Below, one piece after another: positions 8,444 to 17,617 of a DNA stretch of 41,749 nt (its first letter is position 1; each line of letters starts with the position of its first letter). Where the stretch lies: positions 1 to 41,749 of IMG/VR virus record IMGVR_UViG_3300030451_002238; one strand, written 5' to 3'. A program made the translations under genes and the position numbers. Source of the DNA: a virus. The notes under the pieces are model-generated. The model was not told where the DNA came from, made no database searches, and saw only the letters and a program-made list of their open reading frames with translations.

Positions 8444-11400
8444 TTATAGAGGTAAAGGTATTATCTTTTTAAATATTTCAGCAAAGAAATTACCTTTTGA
8501 TTGAGCAGCACCTATTTTAGCCTGTAATTCTGCAGCGTCTATTGTAGCATCTGCAGCCATCTGTTGAATTATGATACTGTTAGCTCTATCAGCATTGCCC
8601 TCTGACACTTGGAAAGCCATAGACATTATATCTCTTTCTCTCTGCCATATTGCATCAAGATTAGTAGATGTCAAAGCGTTTATAGTCTGAGCAAAAGCCA
8701 TGTTGCTTTCGTTCTGTGCAGCAGTGTTAAGTGTTGCTAAGTTCTGTCTCCACTGAGCGTTAGCCTGTGCTATCACCAAACCGTTTTGTGCGTTAAACAA
8801 ATCTCTTTGCTGTTGTATCTGTGAGTTAAACTCTCTCAGTGCGTTGACACTGTTGACGTTAAACTGATCCATAGCATTTGTTTGAACAGCGTTAAATTGT
8901 GATGCCTGACTTGCTAGGTTAGCAAAGAACTGATCTGTTTGATTTTGATTTGCTGCGTTGAATTGTTCAGCAGCGTTCTCTGCAGCCTGATCAGTAAATA
9001 AAGCTTGTATGTTTTGTTGTGCTTTGAACACCTCTGTCTGCTGTCTGTTCGACAGATTAGCCATGTCCATCTGTAAGAAGTTAGCTGCGTTCTGCACAGC
9101 AGCCTGTTGTCTGTTGGATAGGTTAGCCATATCTAATTGAGATAGAGCAGCAGCCTCTGCCATCACCATAGCCTGTCTGTTAGACAGGTTGTTTAAATTT
9201 ACTGTGTTAGCTGCACGAGCATCCTCTAGAGCTATCTGCTGTTCAGCAGTAAAGTTCATGTTAGCTACATCAGAGATCTTAGCTGCGTTCTGTACACGAG
9301 CCTGGAACGCTTGGTCAAACTCTTGCCCTATAAACTGAGCACGTTGTTGTGCTGCAAGCATTGCACGTTGTTGTCTGTTAGACAAGTTTTGTGCTTCAAA
9401 CTGAGCCTGTGTAGCAGCATCTATTTGTGCGATAGGTATTGCAGACTCCATAGCAGCCTGTACAATAGCTTGTCCTGCTATAGAGGATGCACCAAGACCT
9501 CTTGAGATCATAGCGTTAGTAGCAGACCTCATAGCTCCTGCAGCCCAAGCAGGTGTGTTACCACCCTCGAACTGAGCCATCAGACCTTCTAGCTGACCTT
9601 GAACTGTAGCCTGTTTACTTGGTGTAGCCTCTTCAGCCTCTTTAGCTTCAGTAAAAGCTGCAGCAGTCTCAGCGTTAGCAGAACCAGATATAATTTCACT
9701 TTCACCTGTGACAGGATCTGTCTCTAGTTTTCTAGCTGTTGGTCCTTCTACTTTTATTTCTGCACCTTGAGCAGCCTCCATACCTGTCACAGAGGTAGTA
9801 GCCTGTTGAGCAGCATTTACTTTTGCTTGATCTGATAGAGTTCCTTGAGCAGGTTGTAACGCACTCGTTGCAGCTTGCACACCTGTAGCTGCAGTGGCAG
9901 GTGTCATGGTTGCCGTAGGTGTAACCGTAGGCATTGGCACTTGTTGTGTTGTACCTGTTGTAGCAGCTTCAGCAAATGGAGCCATAGGCACAGTCATACC
10001 TGCATCCACTGGTATAAACTCACCTGCAGTGGGTTGTATTCCTGCTATCGGTGCTTGAATAGGTTGCATTGTCTGAGTTACTAAATTAGCACTCATCTGA
10101 GGTATGGGATTAACAACAGTCGTACCTTCTTGGGCACCCATACGCATACCACTCATGTTCATCATAGCCTGTCTGTATTTACCCATACGTGCAGCAGCAG
10201 CAGGGCTAGACTGTAAGAAATTATTAAGCTGTTGAGGAGGACCGTCAAACCCTAAAAATTTTCTAGCTAGTGTAACATCCCCACCTTCAGACATTAGCAT
10301 AGGATCTCTTGGCAATTGCACTTGCACATTAGGATCACCTTGAGATTCAAAAGGAGGAAGTTCTTTTTGATCAGGTGTAGATGTAGGTGTTGTTTGTTGT
10401 GGGTTTGTATTCTCTCTAAAAAAACCTGGTGGCACATTAGTGATAGGTCTACCATTAAACTCAGTAATGGGTATACGCTGTCCTAACTGATTTTTATAGT
10501 ATACTGTCTGATAACCAAATGTGTACTGCTGTCCTGATCCTGGTGCAGTAGTAACAAGCGTCTGGGGCACTGCACCCTGAGTTCCTGCATAACTTGTTTT
10601 ATAAGTTATTTGTTCAGGAACTGCAGATAGTCCTGCAGTCTGTATAGGTGTAGAAAATGTTCCAGTTTGAGAATCAAGTGTAAAAGGTTCTGCTCTAGGA
10701 GAATCTACAATTGGTTCTTGATAAGTTACAGGAGATACTTGTTGAACAACAGTCTGTGGAACAGAGGGATTAATAGGAGCTACTTCATCAGCCTCTAACT
10801 CCAATACCTCTGTTGCAGGAATAGTAGAAGTAAAGTCACCACCTGCTTGTGGTCCTGTTGTTCCAGGTTGTGTTGGATCTGCAGGTTTCATAGGGTCAAG
10901 TACAGGTTCTACAGGTCCTAGAAAAGGATCACTTACAGGATCACCTACAGGATCACCTACAGGATCACCTACAGGATCACCTACAGGATCACCTACAGGA
11001 TCACCTACAGGATCTTCTACAGGATCTTCTACAGGATCTTCTACAGGATCTTCTACAATATCATCGTCTGTATTTAATGAACTTTTTAAATCATCAAAAG
11101 CGCCAAGGACTCTAGTTATGTTTGTAGATTTTTTACCTTTTTTTCTACTTACGTTATCTATTCTTTCAATAGTTCCATCAGTGTTTATCTTTTCAATAAA
11201 ACTAGAATTTTTACCAGACACAGCTACATATTGAGCACCATCAGCATCTGTAAAACTGTCATAAACAGCATATCCTTTATTATCTTTAAATCTATTTAAA
11301 TCAGTTTGGGTAGCTTGTTTAAGGGTTGAGCCACCTGAATAACTTCCTCCACCATAGAGTACAGGATTAGACCGATCCGCTTCACCATAATTTCCAGACA

Positions 11401-11530
11401 ACAATTGTGCATCTCTAGCGGCTGCAGCTTCTGCTGCTATTCTTTCTTGTTCTAATGCTCTATTACTAGGTTGTTGACTAGCCATTTCTTGTGCTATTCT
11501 AGCTGCTCTTTCTGCTGTTGTTTCTGCCAT
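8444..11530 (-). CDS. Large glutamine/alanine-rich repetitive virion protein
   Basis: 1028 residues. The order is: a helical polar N-terminus; an in-frame run of 11 four-residue repeats (EDPV/GDPV, residues ~158-201); a long proline/threonine/glutamine-rich low-complexity middle; a conserved-looking patch SEGGDVTLARKFLGFDG (~413-429); and a helical C-terminal 400 residues with four NLSNRQ repeats and heavy Gln/Ala/Asn content. No enzyme motif is seen. It lies between the lysozyme and propeller genes, so I take it as a structural or internal virion protein. Long Ala/Gln-rich helices are compatible with a trans-envelope tube or tail extension. An AAGG site lies just before the ATG. Function unknown. 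Confidence 0.7.
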   Translation of the reverse strand: MAETTAERAARIAQEMASQQPSNRALEQERIAAEAAAARDAQLLSGNYGEADRSNPVLYGGGSYSGGSTLKQATQTDLNRFKDNKGYAVYDSFTDADGAQYVAVSGKNSSFIEKINTDGTIERIDNVSRKKGKKSTNITRVLGAFDDLKSSLNTDDDIVEDPVEDPVEDPVEDPVGDPVGDPVGDPVGDPVGDPVGDPVSDPFLGPVEPVLDPMKPADPTQPGTTGPQAGGDFTSTIPATEVLELEADEVAPINPSVPQTVVQQVSPVTYQEPIVDSPRAEPFTLDSQTGTFSTPIQTAGLSAVPEQITYKTSYAGTQGAVPQTLVTTAPGSGQQYTFGYQTVYYKNQLGQRIPITEFNGRPITNVPPGFFRENTNPQQTTPTSTPDQKELPPFESQGDPNVQVQLPRDPMLMSEGGDVTLARKFLGFDGPPQQLNNFLQSSPAAAARMGKYRQAMMNMSGMRMGAQEGTTVVNPIPQMSANLVTQTMQPIQAPIAGIQPTAGEFIPVDAGMTVPMAPFAEAATTGTTQQVPMPTVTPTATMTPATAATGVQAATSALQPAQGTLSDQAKVNAAQQATTSVTGMEAAQGAEIKVEGPTARKLETDPVTGESEIISGSANAETAAAFTEAKEAEEATPSKQATVQGQLEGLMAQFEGGNTPAWAAGAMRSATNAMISRGLGASSIAGQAIVQAAMESAIPIAQIDAATQAQFEAQNLSNRQQRAMLAAQQRAQFIGQEFDQAFQARVQNAAKISDVANMNFTAEQQIALEDARAANTVNLNNLSNRQAMVMAEAAALSQLDMANLSNRQQAAVQNAANFLQMDMANLSNRQQTEVFKAQQNIQALFTDQAAENAAEQFNAANQNQTDQFFANLASQASQFNAVQTNAMDQFNVNSVNALREFNSQIQQQRDLFNAQNGLVIAQANAQWRQNLATLNTAAQNESNMAFAQTINALTSTNLDAIWQRERDIMSMAFQVSEGNADRANSIIIQQMAADATIDAAELQAKIGAAQSKGNFFAEIFKKIIPLPL
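9041..9385 (-). repeat. NLSNRQ coding repeats with hairpin potential
   Basis: Four copies of a segment coding N-L-S-N-R-Q, with plus-strand arms at 9041-9055, 9107-9121, 9173-9187 and 9371-9385. In three of them the nucleotides form a perfect 5-bp inverted repeat around a 5-nt loop (CTGTC/GACAG, or TTGTC/GACAA). The second copy does not pair well. Longer flanking similarity (QxDMANLSNRQQ) shows that the protein region itself arose by internal duplication. Confidence 0.75.
10926..11057. repeat. 12-bp tandem repeat, 11 copies, coding for (E/G)DPV
   Basis: Eleven back-to-back copies of a 12-bp unit starting GGATC: one ends CACTTACA, six end CACCTACA and four end CTTCTACA. The unit length keeps the minus-strand frame and encodes DPVG or DPVE. 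The two variants occur in blocks, which suggests recent copy-number change by slippage or unequal recombination rather than selection on single codons. Confidence 0.95.
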
Positions 11531-11540
11531 ACCTTATTCC

Positions 11541-11795
11541 TTATTTACCCATTGTCATCCACACTGCACCTGCGATAAACGTTAGCAGTGCGACAGTGGT
11601 TACTTTAACTATTGTTGACCAGACAGATTTACGTGTGTCTCTCCAAGCCTCTAACAAACTTCTCATCTCTATGATGTCTCTAGCTGCATCATCATCAAGC
11701 AAACCTATAGAACGCAAAGCCTCCTTTGCTCCACGTCTAGCTGCATTGTCTAGCATTTCTTCTAGATCTTCTGGGGTAAGTTTGATGTCACTCAT
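11541..11795 (-). CDS. Small membrane protein, DUF6127-like; holin-like topology
   Basis: 84 residues. An acidic helical N-terminus (DLEEMLDNAARRGAKEAL) is followed by a charged linker with LLEAWRDTRKS, then one hydrophobic segment near residues 61-80 (STIVKVTTVALLTFIAGAVW). The layout (acidic soluble helix, A-W-R-D linker, C-terminal membrane helix) resembles small phage and gene-transfer-agent proteins that I associate with DUF6127; the family name is from memory. The start overlaps the upstream stop as TAATG. It could be a membrane anchor or holin-like protein, but it lies in the tail module rather than the lysis cassette, so I leave the role open. Confidence 0.7.
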   Translation of the reverse strand: MSDIKLTPEDLEEMLDNAARRGAKEALRSIGLLDDDAARDIIEMRSLLEAWRDTRKSVWSTIVKVTTVALLTFIAGAVWMTMGK

Positions 11796-14404
11796 TATGT
11801 TTTTACCAATAACTCTGTTGCTGAAATGGCAGTCCCTGCCAGTACGCTTGGGTCATCTGCTGTTGTGCTTATCGTTCCATCTGTCTGTACAAAGTATTGC
11901 TGCCCTGCGGTGAGACCGATCTGGTTGTCTGACACAGAACCTATGATATCTATTGAAGAATTACCACCATCTGCTACTTCGGCTCTAGTGGTTGCAATAT
12001 TATCTGGCTTAAAAACAACCGCTTTACCCTTGTTACTATCTCCTGCATCTCTGTATGCAGCGACTATGTTAGTAGATGCAACATCATATACTTGAAATGA
12101 AACAGCAGTAGATGCATTATGATATGTAAATTCACTACTTAAACTTCCCACCGCTGTTCCAGAAACTGTACCTGAAACAACCTTACCTATTACAGTAGCG
12201 TTTTTATAAAAGAAAAATACTTTACCTAAATTACTGTTGTATACAACATCGTCCATACCATTTGTACTTGCGTTATGGAATGTAACTTCACTACCAAAGG
12301 AAATTGATGTACCGCTTACAGTTCCAACAACACAGTTACCTTTGTCGCTGTCTCCACCATCTTTGTAGCCAATTACAACTTTATTATTTGAGCTATCAAA
12401 TGCACAGTGAATATCCTCTGATGAGCCACTATTAAAAACAGCAGCAGTGCCATAACTAATATCTGTTCCGCTAACTGTACCTACTCTTGCAGTGCCGTAA
12501 TTTGAGTTGCTACCATCTCTAAATACAACTACAACCTTATTACTATTGCTATCAAAAACTACTGCTGTATAATTGCTATTACTACCGCCCACTTGAACTT
12601 CCGAACCAAAAGAAATGCTAGTACCAGAAACAGTAGCTACTTTTGATTGTATAGCGCCACCTGTATCTTGATAGATAATAACTACTTTACCTGTATTTGC
12701 ATCAAATGTTGCTACGTTAAATTGAGTAGTCGCTGTATTATAAACCGCTTCTGAGCCAAAAGATATTGAAGTACCGCTTACAGTTCCTACGATAGCTGTA
12801 CCATGACTAGAGTTTCCTGCATCTTCATAAACAATAACAACTTTGTCATTTGTAGTATCATAGGTAATACCTATGTGTTCCGTTGTTCCTGAATTAAAAA
12901 CAGCAGGAGTACCAAAACTTATTGACGTTCCAGACACAGTTCCTACAATAGCTGTGCCACGAGTGCTATTGTCACTATCAGTGTACGCAAGAACAACTTT
13001 GTTGCTATCTGGATCATAAACACCATTGGAGACTTCATTTCCCATAGTAGTTATAAACTCAGTCTCTGATCCTAGAGAATCAGCCGACCCTGTTTGAAAA
13101 GCTGTACCCCTCGACATACCAATGTAGTTTTCTGAGGTGAGGGTTGTTGAAGTAAACGCCGATTGAAAAATAATTGCTGCACCTTTTTTTGAATCAGTAA
13201 AATCTTGAAAAGCTATAACGACTAATTTATTTGTAGAATCATAAGCAGAAGCTGTATGATCTGCTCTGTCAGCAAACTTAATAGAAGAACCAAAACTTAT
13301 ACTTGTGCCGCTTACAGTTCCCTCGTTAAGTTCAGAACTTAAAACAGCCGAAGCATCAACATATTGACGATATGTAACAATAAATTTTTGTGCTTCGACA
13401 TTATATGAAAGAGAGGGAAAATCAATTCTTGTGCCAGCAGTTGAAAAAGTAACAGTTGAACCAAAACTTATACTTGTGCCAGAAACTGTACCAACCAACG
13501 CTTTTCCTTTTTCATTATCACCGTTATCTCTAAAAGCAATAACTACTTTATTATTTGTGCTATCAAACGCTATTCTATTTAAATCTGCTCTGGCGCTATG
13601 ATATACAACAGGAGTGCCAAAGCTAATTGACGTTCCTGAAACCGTTCCTATTATTGCAGTCCCATAATCAGAATTGTCCTCGTCTCTGTAAGCTACAACT
13701 ACTTTATTGTTAGAAGAATCAAAAACACATTGAGGGTAGCTTGCTGTTGCCGATTCAAATACAACCTCAGAACCAAAACTAATTGATGTGCCACTGACCG
13801 TTCCTACTATAGCAGTGCCATACCTTGAATTTCCTTCATCTCTAAATACAATAACTACTTTGTTATTAGAGCTATCAAAAGTAGAGTGTATGTAATTAGC
13901 TGAATCGCTACTAAATGTAGCCGCAGAACCAAAACTAATTGACGTGCCTGATACAGTTCCAACGATAGATTGGCAAGTTGAGGCGCTACCATTATATCCT
14001 CTAAACGATATTACAACTTTATCATTAGAGCTATCATAAACAATACTATTGAAACTCGATTCACCACTTGCACCGCCATCATAAAAAACAACAGGAGTTC
14101 CAAAGCTAATAGAGGTTCCACTCACTGTTCCAACAATAGCAGTACCCCTGTTTGAGTTTCCGTTGTCTCTATAAGCAATTATAATTTTATTTTGATCTGG
14201 ATCATGTACAACAGAAGCTTCTAAATAAGTGTTAGTATCTGTATCAAAATCAGTAGCACTGCCAAGAGACTGACTAGCACTGTCCTCACTAACAACACTT
14301 ACAGTTCCATCAGAATTAACCACCACTGGCCTACCACTTGGCAGTGTGCCACTGGCTACCGCTTTAAACTCACCACTTTCTTCAGCACCTATACGTTTTA
14401 GCAT
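11795..14404 (-). CDS. Double seven-bladed beta-propeller tail/receptor-binding protein candidate
   Basis: 869 residues. The N-terminus has the head motif shared by its paralogs (ASGTLPSGRPVVVNSDGTVS). Two blocks follow, each of exactly seven ~50-residue repeats with a core like DSSNNKVVIAYRD followed by GTVSGTSISFG (about residues 45-425 and 440-800). Between the blocks lies a short TLTSENYIGMSRG remnant of the domain that elsewhere ends the protein; the full version (TAGQQYFVQTDGTISTTAD) is at the C-terminus. Seven sheet-forming repeats suggest two beta-propellers, a fold often used to bind sugars. The gene appears to be a fusion or duplication of two single-propeller units like its upstream neighbours. 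Its place after the tail fibre suggests a distal tail or receptor-binding part. The function is inferred. Confidence 0.8.
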   Translation of the reverse strand: MLKRIGAEESGEFKAVASGTLPSGRPVVVNSDGTVSVVSEDSASQSLGSATDFDTDTNTYLEASVVHDPDQNKIIIAYRDNGNSNRGTAIVGTVSGTSISFGTPVVFYDGGASGESSFNSIVYDSSNDKVVISFRGYNGSASTCQSIVGTVSGTSISFGSAATFSSDSANYIHSTFDSSNNKVVIVFRDEGNSRYGTAIVGTVSGTSISFGSEVVFESATASYPQCVFDSSNNKVVVAYRDEDNSDYGTAIIGTVSGTSISFGTPVVYHSARADLNRIAFDSTNNKVVIAFRDNGDNEKGKALVGTVSGTSISFGSTVTFSTAGTRIDFPSLSYNVEAQKFIVTYRQYVDASAVLSSELNEGTVSGTSISFGSSIKFADRADHTASAYDSTNKLVVIAFQDFTDSKKGAAIIFQSAFTSTTLTSENYIGMSRGTAFQTGSADSLGSETEFITTMGNEVSNGVYDPDSNKVVLAYTDSDNSTRGTAIVGTVSGTSISFGTPAVFNSGTTEHIGITYDTTNDKVVIVYEDAGNSSHGTAIVGTVSGTSISFGSEAVYNTATTQFNVATFDANTGKVVIIYQDTGGAIQSKVATVSGTSISFGSEVQVGGSNSNYTAVVFDSNSNKVVVVFRDGSNSNYGTARVGTVSGTDISYGTAAVFNSGSSEDIHCAFDSSNNKVVIGYKDGGDSDKGNCVVGTVSGTSISFGSEVTFHNASTNGMDDVVYNSNLGKVFFFYKNATVIGKVVSGTVSGTAVGSLSSEFTYHNASTAVSFQVYDVASTNIVAAYRDAGDSNKGKAVVFKPDNIATTRAEVADGGNSSIDIIGSVSDNQIGLTAGQQYFVQTDGTISTTADDPSVLAGTAISATELLVKT

Positions 14405-14406
14405 AG

Positions 14407-15870
14407 TTACCCTTTCACTATTAATTTAGTTGCCGATACAGCCGTCCCTGCAAAGACGCTAGGATCATCAGCCGTTGTACCTAGTGTGCCATCGTTCTGA
14501 ACGAAGTAGCTTTGTCCTGCTGTGAGACTAGATAGATTATCAGCTATTGCACCTTGCGTATCTATGATAACTCCTGCACCATCTGCTGCACCACTATTAG
14601 CTATGCCTATGTAGTTTTCTGAGGTAAGGTTGGGATAGTTGCCACTAGGAGTTATAACAACAGCGGTTCCATAATCGCTATTATCATTATCATCATAGGC
14701 AACTACAACTTTTTTTGCGGTAGTATGGTAGGCCATAGTTACTTCACGCACTGCGTTAGTGCCACTAAAATTTGTTGGGCTGCTAAAAGAAATATCTGTG
14801 CCGCTTACTGTTCCCTCAACAAACTCACCGTAACTACCACCTCCACTATCTCTGTAAGCTATGATTGTCTTTTCAGTTGTTGGATCGTACACATGATCTG
14901 GGGCAATAGTAGACGCAGCATTATAAGTAACCTCTGTACCAAAACTTATAGATGTACCACTAATTGTTCCAACACGAGCAATACCATGAGCAAAACCACC
15001 ATCATCTTGAAAACTAACAACTACTTTTCCAGATTGAACATCATAGTTCAAACCTATTCCATCAACAGCGTCATTAAATACAGTAGCAGATCCAAAAGAT
15101 ATAGAGGTTCCTGATACAGTTCCCACAATCGCAGTACCTGCACTACTGTTACCGTAGTCTCTATATGCAATAACAACTTTTCCGTTTACAGAGTCAAATG
15201 CATTAACTATTTTGCGTGAGTTTGCTGATTCAAAAACAGTTGGACTTCCAAAGCTTATACTTGTTCCACTAACTGTACCCACAATAGCTGTGCCGTAATT
15301 TGAATTACCACCATCTCTATAACCAATCACAACTTTATTATTTGTAGAGTCAAAACATATTCCAGGTATGTCTCCTACAGAGGCACTTTCAAAAGTTACT
15401 GCGCTTCCAAAACTAATAGAAGTTCCGCTTACAGTTCCTACTATCGCTTTTCCATATGAGCTGTCGTCTTGATCTGTATACGCAATAACAACTTTATTGT
15501 TACTGCTGTCAAAGGTAGCTCTAATATAAGGAGTAGTTCCAGACTCAAACTCAACAGCAGTTCCAAAGCTTATTGATGAACCGCTTACAGTGCCAACTAT
15601 TGCTTTTCCTTTACTGCTATCTCCTGCATCTCTATAAGCTATCACTACTTTGTCATTTGAGCTATCATAAGCGATAGTTTGAGAGTTAGCAACATTTGCG
15701 GCTTCAAAAACTACAGGTGTACCTGCGGAAGCAGAGGTAGCAACATTTGCTATAGTGGATACCGTTCCATCACTGTTTACACCAACAGCCTTACCATTTG
15801 TTATAGCACCACTGGCTAAAGCATGTTCCTGCCTTGGTAAATTTTGATCGTTGCCTATGACACGCATCAT
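14407..15870 (-). CDS. Seven-bladed beta-propeller tail protein candidate
   Basis: 487 residues, paralog of the flanking propeller genes. The N-terminal ~45 residues carry SGAITNGKAVGVNSDGTVS. Seven repeats (~50-420) follow, each with an F-E-S strand, a DSSNNKVVIAYRD strand pair and a GTVSGTSISFG strand. The C-terminal ~65 residues hold SENYIGIANSG and SLTAGQSYFVQNDGTLGTTAD, ending in SATKLIVKG. A GAGGAG site lies upstream of the tandem ATGATG start. The exact repeat number of seven matches a closed propeller. It is probably displayed on the tail; receptor or polysaccharide binding is an inference from fold and context. Confidence 0.8.
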   Translation of the reverse strand: MMRVIGNDQNLPRQEHALASGAITNGKAVGVNSDGTVSTIANVATSASAGTPVVFEAANVANSQTIAYDSSNDKVVIAYRDAGDSSKGKAIVGTVSGSSISFGTAVEFESGTTPYIRATFDSSNNKVVIAYTDQDDSSYGKAIVGTVSGTSISFGSAVTFESASVGDIPGICFDSTNNKVVIGYRDGGNSNYGTAIVGTVSGTSISFGSPTVFESANSRKIVNAFDSVNGKVVIAYRDYGNSSAGTAIVGTVSGTSISFGSATVFNDAVDGIGLNYDVQSGKVVVSFQDDGGFAHGIARVGTISGTSISFGTEVTYNAASTIAPDHVYDPTTEKTIIAYRDSGGGSYGEFVEGTVSGTDISFSSPTNFSGTNAVREVTMAYHTTAKKVVVAYDDNDNSDYGTAVVITPSGNYPNLTSENYIGIANSGAADGAGVIIDTQGAIADNLSSLTAGQSYFVQNDGTLGTTADDPSVFAGTAVSATKLIVKG

Positions 15871-15875
15871 AGTTT

Positions 15876-16130
15876 TTACTCCTCAGAAGGATCTACCCAA
15901 TCAGGATTAGCTGACCACGTTGTGCCATCAAACTTATATTTGTTACCTATCCAATCGCTAGGTGCGTTGGTTACATTTTCTGTAATAGTAGTATTGCCAC
16001 TGTTTAGATCAGCAATAATAAACTGAGCAGGATCTCCTACTGTAATATTATCTGATGTTGCTGTGATTGTTACGTCATCTGCAAGTAGATACTTGCTTAA
16101 CTTAGTTGATGTTTCTACGATAGTTTTCAT
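15876..16130 (-). CDS. Small hypothetical protein between propeller genes
   Basis: 84 residues, acidic, with no Cys. The N-terminal half looks beta-rich (DVTITATSDNITVGDPAQFII), and the C-terminal half has an aromatic patch (DWIGNKYKFDGTTWSANPDW) that resembles short carbohydrate- or fibre-associated beta segments. It is tightly placed, 3 nt after one propeller gene and 5 nt before the next. It may be a small structural or attachment protein for the propeller array. I do not recognise a family. Confidence 0.65.
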   Translation of the reverse strand: MKTIVETSTKLSKYLLADDVTITATSDNITVGDPAQFIIADLNSGNTTITENVTNAPSDWIGNKYKFDGTTWSANPDWVDPSEE

Positions 16131-16133
16131 TCT

Positions 16134-17603
16134 TTAACCTTTCACTATTATTTCCGTAGCTGATATAGCAGTTCCTGCTGTCACTGAAGGACTATCTGCT
16201 GTTTCACCTAATGTACCATCTGTTTGTACAAACAAAGTTTGTCCTGCAGTAAGGCTGCTTTGATTTCTGTCAATTGTATTTGTTGTATTTATTACTGCAC
16301 TCTGCCCATCTGCAAATGCACCATCTGAAAAACCTATAAAGTTTTCTGAGGAGGTTAGGTTTGAAGTGCTATAAGCAGGTAAATAAACTATCGCTGTCCC
16401 ATAATTTGACTCAGCACCGTCTTTGTAAAAAACAACATGCCTATCTTCATCTGGATCATACACAATTCCCATGTATTCATGTGAAGAGCCACCTCCTGTG
16501 TCTAAAACTACAGGTGTATCAAAACTTATACTTGTGCCACTGATAACACCCCTAATCACTGTTGCGTCCCTAGTTGTATCTTCGTAAGCAATCAACATCC
16601 CACCAGATGTAGTGTCAAACGATATGGCAGTGGAACTCTCCATAATAACCGCTTCATCACCAGAAAATTTTACATGAGTGCCAAAAGATACAGATGTCCC
16701 AGATATTGTGCCAACAGCAGCATATCCTTTACTGCTGTCACCTTCATTTCTATATGCTATAAGTAATTTGTTATTTGTGCTGTCAAATCCTACTCTAGTA
16801 TAATTACTTCCATTAGATGCAACAGCAGTTGCACTGCCAAAACTTATAGACGTACCCGATACAGTGCCAACTATACCAGTTGGATAATCTGAATTACCGC
16901 CATCTTGATATGCTATAAATACTTTTTGTGCGTTGCTATCATATACAGAATTAACCCAAGCTGTAGCAGCAGATTCAAAAACAACAGGAGTACCAAAAGA
17001 TACAGACGTACCACTTATTGTTCCAACTACTGATGTGCCATAACTAGAGTTACCAAAATCAGCATATGAAATAACCATTTTTCCATTTGAGCTATCATAA
17101 ACGGTGGAAGTATAGGGGGAGTTGCCACTTTCAAACTCAGTTACACTTCCAAATGAAACTGACGTACCACTTATTGTTGCGACAACTGCTTTACCTTTAT
17201 TACCATCGCTTTCATCTCTATAGGCTATTAAAAATCTACCTGCTGTAGAGTCAAAGGCTACGGAAATATACGTTGTTGCACCAGATTCAAAAACCGCTGC
17301 ACTTCCAAAAGAAATACTAGAACCCGAAACTGTACCAACTATTGCTGTGCCTTTTTGGAAATTTCCAATGTCCCTATATGCAATAAGAACTTTATCATTA
17401 GTGGTATCATAAGCAGCAGAAAAATCTTTAGAGTTAGCACTTTCAAAAACTGTTTCAGTACCAAGAACTTGTGATCTACTGGTTCCACCAACAACACTTA
17501 CAGTACCATCAGAGTTTACAATAACAGGTTTGCCATCAGTTAAAGCACCAGAAGCTATTGCCCTAACCTGACCATCTCTTGCAATATTACCGAAAGCTTT
17601 CAT
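16134..17603 (-). CDS. Seven-bladed beta-propeller tail protein candidate (first of three)
   Basis: 489 residues, first in transcription order of the three paralogs. It has the same plan: head motif SGALTDGKPVIVNSDGTVS, seven ~50-residue repeats (about residues 45-415), and a C-terminal SSENFIGFSDGAFADGQ and LTAGQTLFVQTDGTLGETAD domain ending in SATEIIVKG. The strand motif is slightly more diverged here (GTISGTSVSFG in several blades). A six-residue change in blade 6 (DTTRDATVIRG) shows that blades evolve independently. The family sits directly behind the tail-fibre gene. Receptor or glycan binding is inferred. Confidence 0.8.
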   Translation of the reverse strand: MKAFGNIARDGQVRAIASGALTDGKPVIVNSDGTVSVVGGTSRSQVLGTETVFESANSKDFSAAYDTTNDKVLIAYRDIGNFQKGTAIVGTVSGSSISFGSAAVFESGATTYISVAFDSTAGRFLIAYRDESDGNKGKAVVATISGTSVSFGSVTEFESGNSPYTSTVYDSSNGKMVISYADFGNSSYGTSVVGTISGTSVSFGTPVVFESAATAWVNSVYDSNAQKVFIAYQDGGNSDYPTGIVGTVSGTSISFGSATAVASNGSNYTRVGFDSTNNKLLIAYRNEGDSSKGYAAVGTISGTSVSFGTHVKFSGDEAVIMESSTAISFDTTSGGMLIAYEDTTRDATVIRGVISGTSISFDTPVVLDTGGGSSHEYMGIVYDPDEDRHVVFYKDGAESNYGTAIVYLPAYSTSNLTSSENFIGFSDGAFADGQSAVINTTNTIDRNQSSLTAGQTLFVQTDGTLGETADSPSVTAGTAISATEIIVKG

Positions 17604-17617
17604 TAAGCTACTTTCTA

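Noticed and set aside
10926-11057. Tandem repeat considered as a CRISPR array
   Set aside because: The units are 12 bp, contiguous and in frame, with no spacers.
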